A DNA stretch of 64,000 bases, from NCBI RefSeq assembly GCF_001423485.1, contig NZ_LMOD01000001.1:936617-1000616 (forward strand), in the 5' to 3' direction. The position numbers and the translations under genes are program-made. Under the pieces are notes generated by a model. That model searched no databases, was not told the origin of the DNA, and saw only the letters and a program-made list of their open reading frames with translations. Positions 30,350-39,593 of this stretch are shown one piece after another. The DNA is from Microbacterium sp. Leaf320 (lineage in GTDB: Bacteria; Actinomycetota; Actinomycetes; Actinomycetales; Microbacteriaceae). The stretch's first letter is position 1. Each line of letters starts with the position of its first letter.

Positions 30350-31162
30350 TTACAGAACTGCTCTCATCGCGGCGACCACGCCATCTTCGCCGGGCAATGC
30401 GATGGTCTGATCCCCGTGTCGGAAGATCCGGATCTGCCGTACGGCCTGCCAGAGCAGCATCCCTTCGCCGGAGATCGCCTGGCCGCCCGTCCAGGCGGTG
30501 GCGAGTGCGGAGGGCCACGGCGCGTAGGCGACGTCGAACAGCGCTCCCCCGCGCTCGCCGAGACGCGCGACCGTCGCGTCGTCGAGGGCTGACCCGCTCG
30601 GAAGAGTCGCCACGGTGAGATCGACCCGGTCAGCGCCTCCGTCGAACGCGTCAGAGGTGACCTCCACTCCGAGTCGCTCTCCGAGCGCGATGAGCGACGC
30701 GGCACGCTCGGGGCGACGCGCGCGCACCTCGATAGACCGGGCACCGAGTTCGACGCACGCGACGACTGCGGATGCCGCGGTCGCACCGGCCCCGAGCACA
30801 CGCACCCGATCCACGTCCCCGAGGCTCTGCTCGCCGAGGGCATCGATGATCCCGCCGACATCGGTGTTGAATCCCTGGACGGGATCCGTCAGGAGCAGCG
30901 TGTTCACGGCCCCCGTGAGCTCGGCATGCGTGTCGCGTGTCGCCGCGGCCCGATGGGCCCGCTCTTTCAGTGGCATCGTGAGCGACAGACCGAGCCAGGA
31001 GTCATCGAGCGACGCAAGGGCATCGTCGAAAACGCTCTCGTCGACCTGCCGACTCGAGTACTCCCAGTCGAGGCCGAGCACGCCGTACGCGGCCGCATGC
31101 AGCCGCGGCGACTTCGAGTGTGCGATCGGGTCGCCCCACACCGCGAGATGCCGAGGCGTCAT
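30350..31162 (-). CDS. aroE: Shikimate dehydrogenase family protein
   Basis: 270 residues from ATG 31162, which overlaps the mltG stop (ATGA). Substrate-binding [18 protein letters not shown], catalytic Lys in [11 protein letters not shown], Asp in [17 protein letters not shown]-binding [10 protein letters not shown], and [11 protein letters not shown] at the C-end. Reduces 3-dehydroshikimate. Order aroE-aroC-aroK-aroB-aroQ is the standard actinobacterial aro operon. Confidence 0.95.
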   Translation of the reverse strand: MTPRHLAVWGDPIAHSKSPRLHAAAYGVLGLDWEYSSRQVDESVFDDALASLDDSWLGLSLTMPLKERAHRAAATRDTHAELTGAVNTLLLTDPVQGFNTDVGGIIDALGEQSLGDVDRVRVLGAGATAASAVVACVELGARSIEVRARRPERAASLIALGERLGVEVTSDAFDGGADRVDLTVATLPSGSALDDATVARLGERGGALFDVAYAPWPSALATAWTGGQAISGEGMLLWQAVRQIRIFRHGDQTIALPGEDGVVAAMRAVL

Positions 31163-32730
31163 CCGGCCGAGCATCCCCCATCGGGGTTCTCCTGGCACCA
31201 CTTCTCCCACTTCTCGACGCCCTGGAGGTGCTCCTCGTAGGTCACCGAGAACTGAGTCTCTCCCGTGGCGAGGTTGATCGTGACGAAGTACAGCCACGGA
31301 CCGTCAGCCGGGTGCATGGCCGCGTCGATGGCCGCATCGCTCGGGCTGGCGATCGGCGTGATCGGCAACCCCGTGTGCACGTAGGTGTTCCAGTCGTTGG
31401 GATCCTCGAGCGCCTCGGCCGAGCTCGAGACGACGCCCTCGTGCAGCGAGCCGTAGCCGTACTGCGCGGTCGAGTCCATCTGGAGCTTCATGTCGATGTC
31501 CAGGCGGTTCTGGATCACGCGCGACACCTTCGGGAAGTCCGCCGTGAGTCCCTCACGCTGGATGATCGACGCGATCGTCAGCACACGCTGAGCGTCTTCG
31601 GCGGGAACGCCGGCGGCATCCAGCGACTCCTTGGTGCGATCGACCATGCGCTGGATCACCTGCGTCGCGGTGACGCCGGGATCGAACGTGTAGACGGCGG
31701 GGAAGAGCCAGCCCTCGAGACTCTGCGCGGTCACGCCGTAGGTCGCAGGATCCGCGTCCACAGCTGCCTGGAGGTCTTCGATCGGCATCCCGAGTGACTC
31801 CGCCATCCCGGGAAGCGACGACTCGATCGTCGCGCCCTCTCCGACGCTCGCCGAGTTCTCGAGCTTGTTCGCGGGGTCCTGAAGCGCCTCGAGCGCGGCC
31901 TCGGCCGTCATCTTCTCCTGAAGCCGGTAGATGCCAGGGTAGAACGTGACGGCGATGTTCTCCTTGACGAGGTAGTCGTAGAAGACCTCGTCGGTACGGG
32001 TGACACCCGCTTCGTACAGTGCAGTCGACACGGGTGAGCCGGTGTCGCCCTCCTGAACGGTGACGAGCACTTCGCCGGACGCTATGCCGGGCTCCCAGTC
32101 GGCCGGTTCGCCCCACCCGAGGGCATCGCTGATCTTGTCGCCGTACGTGTTCCAGGCCCAGATTCCGGTGCCGACGATGCCTCCGATCACGGCGAGCACG
32201 ATGATCAGCGCGACGAGGCAGCCGGTGCGGCGCTTCTTCTTCTTCGGAGGGCGACTCCCGGAGTCCTCATCGGTGTGCGCGTGGAAGAGATCTTCGAGGC
32301 GTCCACCGGAACCCGCAGCGCCCGCGGCGGCGGTCGCGGGCAGGGCTGCACCTGCGACGACGGGCGCGGATGCTCCGTCGCGGTCTGCGTCGGACGTGGG
32401 GACGCCGTCGCGAGCTGCGGAGACGTGGTCACCGCCGCGTGTCGCGGAGTCGTCGGCGCGCATGTCGGACGACTGGGCGGGACCGGTCACGGGAAGAGCG
32501 CGGGTCGACGCGTCGTCGTCCGAACCCGGCTCCTGCGGTTCAGGCACGGGTGCCTGAGCGCCGGGCGCCTGCGCCGCAGCCGCCTCGCGGGCGGCTCTGC
32601 GCGACCCGGGAGCCGGTGGCGTGTTGTCGACCGTCGGGCTCTGCTGCGACGGATCGGGAAGATTCTCGAACAGGTCGCCGAGGCGGGCGTCCGGATCGTG
32701 CTGAGGTGAAGAACTCTCACGTTCGGGCAT
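31159..32730 (-). CDS. mltG: Endolytic murein transglycosylase
   Basis: 523 residues: a cytoplasmic Pro/Ala/Asp-rich disordered region (about 1-165) with a basic KKKKRR stretch just before a single transmembrane helix (about 170-193), a LysM-like region (about 215-265), then the YceG catalytic domain with the Glu in ASIIQREGLTADFPKVS (near residue 392) and QMDSTAQYGYG. Cleaves nascent peptidoglycan strands on the outer side of the membrane. Between ruvX and aroE, as in other actinobacteria. Confidence 0.93.
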   Translation of the reverse strand: MPERESSSPQHDPDARLGDLFENLPDPSQQSPTVDNTPPAPGSRRAAREAAAAQAPGAQAPVPEPQEPGSDDDASTRALPVTGPAQSSDMRADDSATRGGDHVSAARDGVPTSDADRDGASAPVVAGAALPATAAAGAAGSGGRLEDLFHAHTDEDSGSRPPKKKKRRTGCLVALIIVLAVIGGIVGTGIWAWNTYGDKISDALGWGEPADWEPGIASGEVLVTVQEGDTGSPVSTALYEAGVTRTDEVFYDYLVKENIAVTFYPGIYRLQEKMTAEAALEALQDPANKLENSASVGEGATIESSLPGMAESLGMPIEDLQAAVDADPATYGVTAQSLEGWLFPAVYTFDPGVTATQVIQRMVDRTKESLDAAGVPAEDAQRVLTIASIIQREGLTADFPKVSRVIQNRLDIDMKLQMDSTAQYGYGSLHEGVVSSSAEALEDPNDWNTYVHTGLPITPIASPSDAAIDAAMHPADGPWLYFVTINLATGETQFSVTYEEHLQGVEKWEKWCQENPDGGCSAG

Positions 32731-33206
32731 TAGCGTGGGGACTCCTCGTCGAGCGGAATCGTGTCACCGGGCGGGTTTCCGGTGCTCTTCTCCGTGTCGA
32801 TCGCCTGCTGCAGCAGAACCACCGCGGCGATCTGATCCACAATGCTACGAGACTTCTTCTGAGATCTGCCCGAAGAGCGCAATGCGGCGTGTGCGGTGAC
32901 CGTGCTCAGACGCTCGTCCACGAGACGGACGGGCGTGCCCGTCCGCGACTGCAGCGCCGCCGCGAACTCGCGCGCATCGGTCGTGGATGCGGTGTCGGCA
33001 CCCTGCAGGTTCACCGGAAGGCCGACCACGAACTCGAGCAGGTCGAAGTCCTGTGCGATCTCCGCGATCCGGTCGATCGCCGAGTCGTTGCGCTGGACCG
33101 TCTCCACGGGGACGGCGAGCATGCCGTCGGGGTCGCAGCGAGCGACCCCGACACGTGCACGTCCGACGTCGATACCGAGCCGCACACCGCGACGGAATCC
33201 GCTCAC
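32730..33206 (-). CDS. ruvX: Putative Holliday junction resolvase RuvX / pre-16S rRNA nuclease YqgF
   Basis: 158 residues from GTG 33206. RNase H-like fold: GIDVGRARVGVARCDPDG (catalytic Asp), VVGLPVNLQG, LVDERLSTVTA (acidic residue) and IVDQIAAVVLLQQ (Asp). Start overlaps the alaS stop (GTGA); stop overlaps the mltG ATG (TAATG). Confidence 0.94.
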   Translation of the reverse strand: MSGFRRGVRLGIDVGRARVGVARCDPDGMLAVPVETVQRNDSAIDRIAEIAQDFDLLEFVVGLPVNLQGADTASTTDAREFAAALQSRTGTPVRLVDERLSTVTAHAALRSSGRSQKKSRSIVDQIAAVVLLQQAIDTEKSTGNPPGDTIPLDEESPR

Positions 33207-35863
33207 GCTGACTGCAGCTCCTGCGACACGGCCTCGAGAGCAGCCGGAAGAGCCGCGGCATCCGTGCCGCCGCCCTGGGCGACGTCGTCACGACCGCCGC
33301 CTCCGCCGCCGAGCACGGAAGCGGCGCGCTTCGCCAGCGCACCGGCCTTCGCGCCTGCCGCGCGGGCGGCATCGTTCGTCGCGACGACGACCACCGGGCG
33401 ACCGTTCACCACGGCGCCGAGAGCGACGACCGCAGCGTCCGACCCGAGGCGGTCGCGCACCCCGAGCACCAGCTCACGCACGTCGTCGGCCGAGGCGACC
33501 TCACCGAGAGACCGTGCGGCGACCCGGAAGGCTCCGATACGCCCCGCGGACTCCGCGATGGCCGGGACCTGACCTGCGCGCTCCTTGGACTCGAACTGCG
33601 CGATGCGCTTCTCCGCCGCCTTCAGGCTCGCGGAGAGGTCCGCGATGCGCTCGGCGAGCTGATCGCGCGGGGTCTTGAGCGAGGTGGTCAGCTGCGAGAC
33701 GAGAGCGCGCTCGGCGGCCAGCTCGCGGAATGCGTCCTGTCCGACCAGAGCCTCGATGCGACGGTTCGACGCGCCGACCGAAGACTCGCCGACGACGCTG
33801 ACGAGACCGATCTCGGCGCTCGAGCTCACATGGGTTCCCGCGCAGAGCTCACGCGACCAGGGACCACCGATGTCGACCATGCGCACGACGTCGCCGTACT
33901 TCTCGCCGAACAGCGCCATGGCGCCCGCCTCCTTCGCCTCGTCGAGGGTCAGGATGCGGGTCGAGACCTCGAGGGCGTCGTTGACCGCGCGATTGGTGAT
34001 CTCCTCGATCTCGGTGCGCGTGTCGGCCGACAGCGCCTGCGACCACGAGAAGTCGAAGCGCATGTAACCGGCGCGGTTGAGCGAGCCCGCCTGCGTGGCG
34101 GTCGGGCCGAGCGTGTCGCGCAGCGCGGCATGAACGAGATGCGTCGCGGAGTGCGCCTGCCGGGCGGCGCGGCGGTTGGCCGCGTCGACCACCGTCGTGG
34201 CGGCATCATCGACCGCGACGACGCCACGCGTGACCTCGACTGTGTGGCTGATGAGCCCCGGAACCGGGCGCTGAACATCGAGCACTTCGAGTTCGAACCC
34301 GGGGCCCACGATCACGCCCTTGTCGGCGACCTGTCCACCCGACTCCGCGTAGAGCGTCGTCTCGGCGAGCACGACCTCGGCGATCTGCCCCTCGGCAGCG
34401 CTGCGCGCCGGCTGACCGTCGACGAGGATCCCGAGGATGCGCGAGTCGACCTCGAGCTCGGAGTACCCGTCGAAGCCGGTCTCGCCCAGCGCGCGCAGGT
34501 CGCGGTAGACCGAGACATCGGCGAGCTGACGCTTGCGGTTGCGTGCATCGGCCTTGGCCCGGGAGCGCTGCTCCTGCATCAGGGTGTCGAAAGCCGCGCG
34601 GTCGACGTCGAGGCCGGCCTCTTCCGCGACCTCGAGGGTGAGGTCGATCGGAAAGCCGTAGGTGTCATGCAGGAGGAACGCCTCGGGGCCGCTGAGCGTC
34701 GTCGCTCCGCCCTTCTTCGTCTCGTCGAGCGCGAGGTCGAGGATCGTGGACCCGGAAGCGAGCGTGCGCCGGAAGGTCTCCTCCTCGGCGAAGGCCGCGG
34801 CCGACAGCGTCGACCAGTCCTTCTCCAGCTCGGGGTACGCCGACTTCATGGCGTCACGCGAGGTGGCGAAGAGCTCGGGGAACACCGGCTCGTCGACGCC
34901 GAGCAGACGCATCGAGCGCACAGTGCGTCGCATCAGGCGGCGCAGGATGTATCCGCGACCCTCGTTGGAGGGCCGGACTCCGTCGGACAGCAGCATCAGT
35001 GAGGAGCGGACGTGGTCGGCGACGACGCGGAAGCGGACGTCGTCTTCGTGCACCGCCCCGTAGCGGCGACCGGAGAGCTCGACGGCCCGATCGAGCACCG
35101 GGCGCACCTGATCCGTCTCGTACATGTTCTCGACGCCCTGCTTGAGGAACGCGACGCGCTCGAGTCCCATGCCGGTGTCGATGTTCTTCTGGGGCAGCTC
35201 CCCCACGATGTCGAATTCCGTCTTGCCGCGGATGTTCTCGATGAAGTCCTGCATGAACACGAGGTTCCAGATCTCCAGGAACCTCGAATCGTCTGCCGCA
35301 GGGCCGCCGTCCTTGCCGTATGCGGGGCCGCGGTCGAAGAAGATCTCGGAGTCAGGGCCGCCGGGGCCGGGCTGGCCGGTGTTCCAGTAGTTGTCGGCAC
35401 GCCCGAGGCGCTGGATGCGCTCGGGCTTCAGGCCGATGATGTCGCGCCAGATGGATTCGGCCTCGTCGTCCGTCTCGTAGACGGTGACCCAGAGGTCCTT
35501 CTCGTCGAACCCCATGCCGCCGTCGGCCTCGGAGCTCGTCAGCAGCTCCCAGGCGTAGCGGATCGCGCCCTCTTTGAAGTAGTCGCCGAACGACCAGTTG
35601 CCCATCATCTGGAAGAAGGTGCCGTGACGCGCGGTCTTGCCGACCTCTTCGATGTCGTTGGTGCGGATGCACTTCTGCAGATCCGCGATGCGCGGATGCG
35701 GTGCGGGAACGACGCCCGTGAGATACGGGATCATCGGCACCATTCCGGCGACCGTGAACAGCAGGGACGGGTCGTCGCTGACCAGGGAGGCCGAGGGGAC
35801 GATGACGTGGTCGTTCTTCTCGAAGTAATCGAGGTAGCGCTGCGCGATCTCCGCAGTTTTCAT
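33203..35863 (-). CDS. alaS: Alanyl-tRNA synthetase
   Basis: 886 residues: class II catalytic core (1-250), tRNA-recognition region, editing domain with zinc motif HSATH (near 570) and CAGTH (near 673), and C-Ala domain ending in a Gly-rich GGGGGGRDDVAQGGG stretch. Begins MKTAEIAQRYLDYFEKNDH. I found no T-box or other leader structure in the 72-nt gap upstream. Heads the alaS-ruvX-mltG-aro run. Confidence 0.98.
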   Translation of the reverse strand: MKTAEIAQRYLDYFEKNDHVIVPSASLVSDDPSLLFTVAGMVPMIPYLTGVVPAPHPRIADLQKCIRTNDIEEVGKTARHGTFFQMMGNWSFGDYFKEGAIRYAWELLTSSEADGGMGFDEKDLWVTVYETDDEAESIWRDIIGLKPERIQRLGRADNYWNTGQPGPGGPDSEIFFDRGPAYGKDGGPAADDSRFLEIWNLVFMQDFIENIRGKTEFDIVGELPQKNIDTGMGLERVAFLKQGVENMYETDQVRPVLDRAVELSGRRYGAVHEDDVRFRVVADHVRSSLMLLSDGVRPSNEGRGYILRRLMRRTVRSMRLLGVDEPVFPELFATSRDAMKSAYPELEKDWSTLSAAAFAEEETFRRTLASGSTILDLALDETKKGGATTLSGPEAFLLHDTYGFPIDLTLEVAEEAGLDVDRAAFDTLMQEQRSRAKADARNRKRQLADVSVYRDLRALGETGFDGYSELEVDSRILGILVDGQPARSAAEGQIAEVVLAETTLYAESGGQVADKGVIVGPGFELEVLDVQRPVPGLISHTVEVTRGVVAVDDAATTVVDAANRRAARQAHSATHLVHAALRDTLGPTATQAGSLNRAGYMRFDFSWSQALSADTRTEIEEITNRAVNDALEVSTRILTLDEAKEAGAMALFGEKYGDVVRMVDIGGPWSRELCAGTHVSSSAEIGLVSVVGESSVGASNRRIEALVGQDAFRELAAERALVSQLTTSLKTPRDQLAERIADLSASLKAAEKRIAQFESKERAGQVPAIAESAGRIGAFRVAARSLGEVASADDVRELVLGVRDRLGSDAAVVALGAVVNGRPVVVVATNDAARAAGAKAGALAKRAASVLGGGGGGRDDVAQGGGTDAAALPAALEAVSQELQSA

Positions 35864-35935
35864 AGGGGTGCCAGGTGTCCTTGCGTGCTGAGTGGGAAAC
35901 AGATGACGAGAACCGCGTGCGGTGAGGCGCGCCGG

Positions 35936-36124
35936 TCAGTCGTCAGCGGGGTCGGTGAGACGTGCCTTCTCGTCGCGGTAGGAGTCGCCGATGATCGCCG
36001 TGAACGCGTTGAATCGCGCGTCGACCTCGGCGAGGATGTCGTGACCGCGCGGGTCCTTGTTCATGAAATGAGCCGCGACGAAGCCGCCGATCACTCCGAT
36101 CAGGAACCACAGCACGTTCTTCAT
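35936..36124 (-). CDS. Small single-pass membrane protein
   Basis: 62 residues from ATG 36124: an N-terminal hydrophobic helix (VLWFLIGVIGGFVAAHFM, about 4-21) then a charged tail (HDILAEVDARFNAFTAIIGDSYRDEKARL). AAGGATGGCG precedes the ATG. No family recognised; a longer frame to 36271 crosses the rpsD terminator and is rejected. Lies between that terminator and alaS, so it starts a new transcript. Confidence 0.7.
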   Translation of the reverse strand: MKNVLWFLIGVIGGFVAAHFMNKDPRGHDILAEVDARFNAFTAIIGDSYRDEKARLTDPADD

Positions 36125-36183
36125 GTCGCCATCCTTGCCCTTGACCCGCGAAGGCGCGGTGCCTCCATCGTATGCGGAAACGA

Positions 36184-36216
36184 CAGAAGGCGTCGGGTGA
36201 ACCCCGACGCCTTCTG
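36184..36216 (-). terminator. Intrinsic terminator of rpsD
   Basis: Perfect 14-bp GC-rich stem (arms 36184-36197 and 36203-36216) with a 5-nt loop, 14 bases after the rpsD stop. On the minus strand it is followed by TCGTTTCC. This is the clearest rho-independent terminator in the window. Confidence 0.85.
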
Positions 36217-36230
36217 CGGAAAAGCTGAAC

Positions 36231-36860
36231 TCAGCGAGCTGCGTAGTACTCGACGACGAGCTGCACTTCACAGGTCACGGGGACCTCGGCACGCTTCGGA
36301 CGACGAACCAGGCGAGCCTGGAGCTTGTCGAGCTCGACCTCGAGGTAGCCGGGAACGGGAGGCAGGACCTCGGCGTGACCGCCGGCCGCTGCGACCTGGA
36401 AGGGCTCGGTGCCCTCGCTCTTGGCCTTGACGTGGATGAGCTGACCCGGCTTCACGCGGAAGGACGGGCGGTCGACGAGCTGGCCGTCGACGAGGATGTG
36501 ACGGTGCACGACGAGCTGACGAGCCTGTGCGGTGGTGCGGGCGAAGCCCGAACGCACGACGAGAGCGTCGAGACGCATCTCGAGCAGCTCGACCAGGTTC
36601 TCACCGGTCAGGCCGTCCTGACGACGAGCCTCGTTGAACGTGTTGCGCATCTGCTTCTCGCGGATGCCGTACTGCTCGCGCAGACGCTGCTTCTCACGCA
36701 GACGGACGGCGTAGTCGCTGTCAGCCTTGCGCTTGGTGCGGCCGTGCTCACCCGGAGCGTAGGGACGCTTCTCGAGGTAGCGGGCGGCCTTCGGGGTGAG
36801 CGGGATGCCGAGGGCACGGCTCAGACGAACCTTGCGGCGGTCCTGGGACTTCGTGGTCAC
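36231..36860 (-). CDS. rpsD: 30S ribosomal protein S4
   Basis: 209 residues from GTG 36860 with GGAAGGAAAA upstream. LSRALGIPLTPKAARYLEKRPYAPGEHG at the N-terminus without the four zinc-binding Cys (the C-minus form), and the S4 RNA-binding domain LEMRLDALVVRSGFARTTAQARQLVVHRHILVDG. Stand-alone rpsD away from the alpha operon, as usual in Microbacteriaceae-type genomes; here it follows rarA. Confidence 0.98.
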   Translation of the reverse strand: MTTKSQDRRKVRLSRALGIPLTPKAARYLEKRPYAPGEHGRTKRKADSDYAVRLREKQRLREQYGIREKQMRNTFNEARRQDGLTGENLVELLEMRLDALVVRSGFARTTAQARQLVVHRHILVDGQLVDRPSFRVKPGQLIHVKAKSEGTEPFQVAAAGGHAEVLPPVPGYLEVELDKLQARLVRRPKRAEVPVTCEVQLVVEYYAAR

Positions 36861-37010
36861 GAAGTTTTCCTTCCGATGACGTGGTCGCGTCTTTCACGAC
36901 TCACGGACGTATCGTCCGCGTTCTGCCTTGGAGCGCACGCCGGGGCGCCAGCAAGGTGTGGTGTGAACGAGGAGATGCCCGAAAACTCGGTTTCGAGCCG
37001 ATCCAGTCTA
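36861..37010 (-). promoter_or_regulatory. rpsD promoter and structured long leader
   Basis: A TAGACT -10-like box lies at 37005-37010 on the minus strand just after rarA, so the rpsD leader would be about 135 nt. It includes a perfect CGGACG/CGTCCG stem (36904-36918) and further GC-rich complementary segments, ending in GGAAGG. S4 autoregulates through leader RNA in other bacteria, so an autogenous site is plausible but not shown. Confidence 0.4.
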
Positions 37011-37022
37011 ACAGATCCAGGC

Positions 37023-38354
37023 TCAGCGGCCGTCGAGGATGCGTCGGATGCGCTCGAGACGAGCCGAGATGTCCCGCTCCGCCCCGAGGTTCTTGGGTTC
37101 GTAGTAGCGCCTGCCCTGCAGTTCGTCCGGCAGATACTGCTGCGGGAGGATGCCGAACTCGCTGTCGTGCGGATAGACGTAGCCGCGACCGTGACCGAGT
37201 CGCTTGGCCCCCGGATAGTGGGCGTCGCGCAGATGCAGCGGGACCCGACCGAATCCGCCGGAGCGGATGTCCGCGATGGCCGCGTCGATACCGGTGTACG
37301 CGGCGTTCGACTTCGCGGTGGTAGCCAGATAGACCGTGGCCTCGGCGAGCGGGATCCTTCCCTCGGGCATGCCGATGAAGGCGACCGCGTCGGCGGCCGC
37401 GACCGCGATCGTGAGCGCCTGCGGGTCGGCGAGCCCCACATCCTCGGAGGCCGAGATCACCAGACGCCTCGCGATGAAGCGCGGATCCTCCCCCGCCTCG
37501 ATCATGCGAGCGAGATAGTGCAGCGCGGCATCGGGGTCGGATCCCCTGATCGACTTGATGAACGCGCTGATCACGTCGTAGTGCTCGTCGCCCTGGCGGT
37601 CGTAACGCAGCAGCGCCTTGTCGACGGCCTGGGCCACGTCGTCGGCGGTCGCGGCCGGCACCGCGCCGTCTTCGCCGTTGGACAGAGCGACCGCAGCCGC
37701 GGCCTCGAGCCCGGTGAGCGCCCGCCGGGCATCACCGGAGGCGAGCCTGATCAGCGCGGCGCGCGCGTCGTCTGCGAGGGTGACCGCACCGTTCAGCCCG
37801 CGTGCGTCGGTGACGGCCCGGTCGACGAGGAGACCGATGTCGTCGTCGGTCAGCGGCTGCAGGGTCAGCAGCAGCGAACGTGAGAGCAGCGGGGAGATCA
37901 CCGAGAACGAGGGATTCTCGGTGGTCGCCGCGATCAGCAGCACCCAGCCGTTCTCGACCCCCGGCAGCAGCGCGTCCTGCTGGGCCTTGGTGAAGCGGTG
38001 GATCTCGTCGAGAAACAGGATCGTCGTCTGGCCGTACAGGTCGCGCTGCGTGATCGCCTCCTGCATCACCTCGCGCACGTCCTTCACGCCGGCGGTGATC
38101 GCGGAGAGTTCGACGAACCGCCGACCGGACGACCGTGCGATGGCCTGGGCGAGCGTGGTCTTGCCGGTGCCCGGCGGACCCCAGAGGATGATCGACACCG
38201 CCCCGGGCGACGTCGCCGCCGGATCCGCGAGGGCCACGATCGGCGAACCCGCCCGCAGCAGGTGCTTCTGTCCGGCCACCTCGTCGAGGGAGACGGGGCG
38301 CATGCGCACCGCGAGGGGCGTCTGCCCGGAGAGCAGTGCAGCGGCGGAGGTCAT
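37023..38354 (-). CDS. rarA: Replication-associated recombination protein A (RarA/MgsA AAA+ ATPase)
   Basis: 443 residues. N-terminal LAVRMRPVSLDEVAGQKHLL, Walker A LWGPPGTGKTTLAQ, Walker B ILFLDEIHRF, sensor 1 IAATTENPSF, and the C-terminal MgsA tetramerisation domain (GMPEGRIPLAEATVYLATT, YPHDSEFG). Acts at stalled forks. Start ATG has a TAGCCT box six bases upstream (leaderless promoter candidate). Confidence 0.96.
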   Translation of the reverse strand: MTSAAALLSGQTPLAVRMRPVSLDEVAGQKHLLRAGSPIVALADPAATSPGAVSIILWGPPGTGKTTLAQAIARSSGRRFVELSAITAGVKDVREVMQEAITQRDLYGQTTILFLDEIHRFTKAQQDALLPGVENGWVLLIAATTENPSFSVISPLLSRSLLLTLQPLTDDDIGLLVDRAVTDARGLNGAVTLADDARAALIRLASGDARRALTGLEAAAAVALSNGEDGAVPAATADDVAQAVDKALLRYDRQGDEHYDVISAFIKSIRGSDPDAALHYLARMIEAGEDPRFIARRLVISASEDVGLADPQALTIAVAAADAVAFIGMPEGRIPLAEATVYLATTAKSNAAYTGIDAAIADIRSGGFGRVPLHLRDAHYPGAKRLGHGRGYVYPHDSEFGILPQQYLPDELQGRRYYEPKNLGAERDISARLERIRRILDGR

Positions 38355-38360
38355 CCGTCC

Positions 38361-38366
38361 AGGCTA
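38361..38366 (-). promoter_or_regulatory. Candidate -10 box for a leaderless rarA transcript
   Basis: TAGCCT on the minus strand, then GGACGG, then the rarA ATG: the same N6 spacing as before hisE and ruvC. The rest of the 112-nt divergent gap to the next gene (38355-38466) holds a TAGGCT box facing right and an AAGGGAG ribosome-binding site. Confidence 0.45.
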
Positions 38367-38466
38367 ACGCGGCGCACCGACACCGCGGGCAGGATCAGCG
38401 TGCGCCGGCCGCGACGGTAGGCTCTCAGGCGACGGTGCACATTCACGTCCAGTAAGGGAGCACGCA

Positions 38467-38763
38467 ATGGCCGGACGCGGGTCCAAGAGCGCGCAGTCGC
38501 GCACCGAAGCGGAGCGCGTTCGTCTCCACAACGCCCGCAGGGCTTGGCATGACGGGCAGATCCGCCGCCGTGTCCGAGACAACACGATCGCGAGCATCGT
38601 CGGGTCCCTGATCGTCGTGGCCGCCATCGGCAGCCAGGTCGCGTACGCGCAGGCGAATCCGCCGGCACCCGACCCCACTCCCAGCGTCGAGCCGACCGAG
38701 GCTCCGCTCCCGACGGATACGACTGTCCCCGAGCCCGTCCCCACTGACGCACCCGTCGAGTAG
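38467..38763 (+). CDS. Small membrane protein with Pro/Thr-rich tail
   Basis: 98 residues, ribosome-binding site AAGGGAG nine bases upstream. Basic N-terminal region (1-40), one transmembrane helix (about 42-62, IASIVGSLIVVAAIGSQVAYA), then a Pro/Thr/Glu-rich extracytoplasmic tail of about 35 residues. No family recognised. First rightward gene of the window, convergent with the HemD-like gene. Confidence 0.75.
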   Translation: MAGRGSKSAQSRTEAERVRLHNARRAWHDGQIRRRVRDNTIASIVGSLIVVAAIGSQVAYAQANPPAPDPTPSVEPTEAPLPTDTTVPEPVPTDAPVE

Positions 38764-38827
38764 CAGAGACGCGCCGATCCCGCACCCGTGCGGACCTCCA
38801 GTCTGACGTCGGCCGTTCTCCGACCGA

Positions 38828-39553
38828 TCAGGCATCGATGACGGCGAGCCGATACCCGCGCTTCACGACCGTGTGTACGAGTGCCCGGTCTCCCAGCGCC
38901 TCACGCAGGCGTGCGACCGCGACCTCCACCGCGTGAGCGGTGCGCTCCGCCCCGGGGAGGACGTCGCCGAGTTCCGAACGCGAGAGAACGCTCCCCCCTG
39001 CCGCTGCCAGTGCGTCGATCAGCGCGGTGGCGGATCGTGTGAGCGGGATGAACCCGTCATCGACCACGACGCCCCTGCTTCTCACCTGCATCCGCCCCGA
39101 GTCGGTCGGCAGCGACGGAGCGCCACCGCTCTCGAAATGCTCGATGACGTGGCGTGCGAAGGTCCCGGCCCGATCGGCGTTCGCGATCGCGGTCCGGATC
39201 TGCATCCGTTTCATCGCCGCCGCGCCGCTCGCCCCTCCGACGACCACGAGCAGGCGGCCCGCGTCGATGCGGCGCCGGATGCGGCCGAGTGAGCCTGTCT
39301 GCTCGGCGACCGCTGCCCACGATGTCGCTGCCGCGTCCGACAAGAACAGCACGGCATCGGCTTCACCGCGTTCGGCGCCTGCGACCGTGCCGATGAGCCG
39401 CTCCTTCTCGCTCGTTCGTGCGGCGCCATCTGAGACCCGAACACCGCGGACGACGGCGCCCCCGCCCGCGAGCATCGCAGCGATGTCGGCGCGATGCTCG
39501 TCGCCCACCACGATGACAGTGCAGCCGATCAGGGGCGAGTCCGGCGGTGTCAC
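38828..39553 (-). CDS. HemD-like / winged-helix regulator, shortened
   Basis: 241 residues from GTG 39553 (a longer frame reaches 39652 inside the NirB-like gene). Residues about 1-140 resemble part of the uroporphyrinogen-III synthase fold (DAVLFLSDAAATSWAAV, RLLVVVGGASGAAAMKRM). Residues about 155-241 are an OmpR-type winged helix (VVVDDGFIPLTRSATALIDAL, ELGDVLPGAERTAHAVEVAVARLREAL, VVKRGYRLA). This fusion is known in actinobacterial nitrate/nitrite assimilation loci, usually about 370 residues; here the HemD part is roughly half length. It probably acts as a DNA-binding regulator rather than a synthase. Confidence 0.7.
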   Translation of the reverse strand: MTPPDSPLIGCTVIVVGDEHRADIAAMLAGGGAVVRGVRVSDGAARTSEKERLIGTVAGAERGEADAVLFLSDAAATSWAAVAEQTGSLGRIRRRIDAGRLLVVVGGASGAAAMKRMQIRTAIANADRAGTFARHVIEHFESGGAPSLPTDSGRMQVRSRGVVVDDGFIPLTRSATALIDALAAAGGSVLSRSELGDVLPGAERTAHAVEVAVARLREALGDRALVHTVVKRGYRLAVIDA

Positions 39554-39593
39554 CGAAGCGGCCCGCGCTCGGCGCACACGACGGCCGTCCACA

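Noticed and set aside
35864..35935. T-box leader before alaS
   Set aside because: Only 72 nt between the small membrane protein gene and alaS; no T-box sequence or terminator/antiterminator pair seen.
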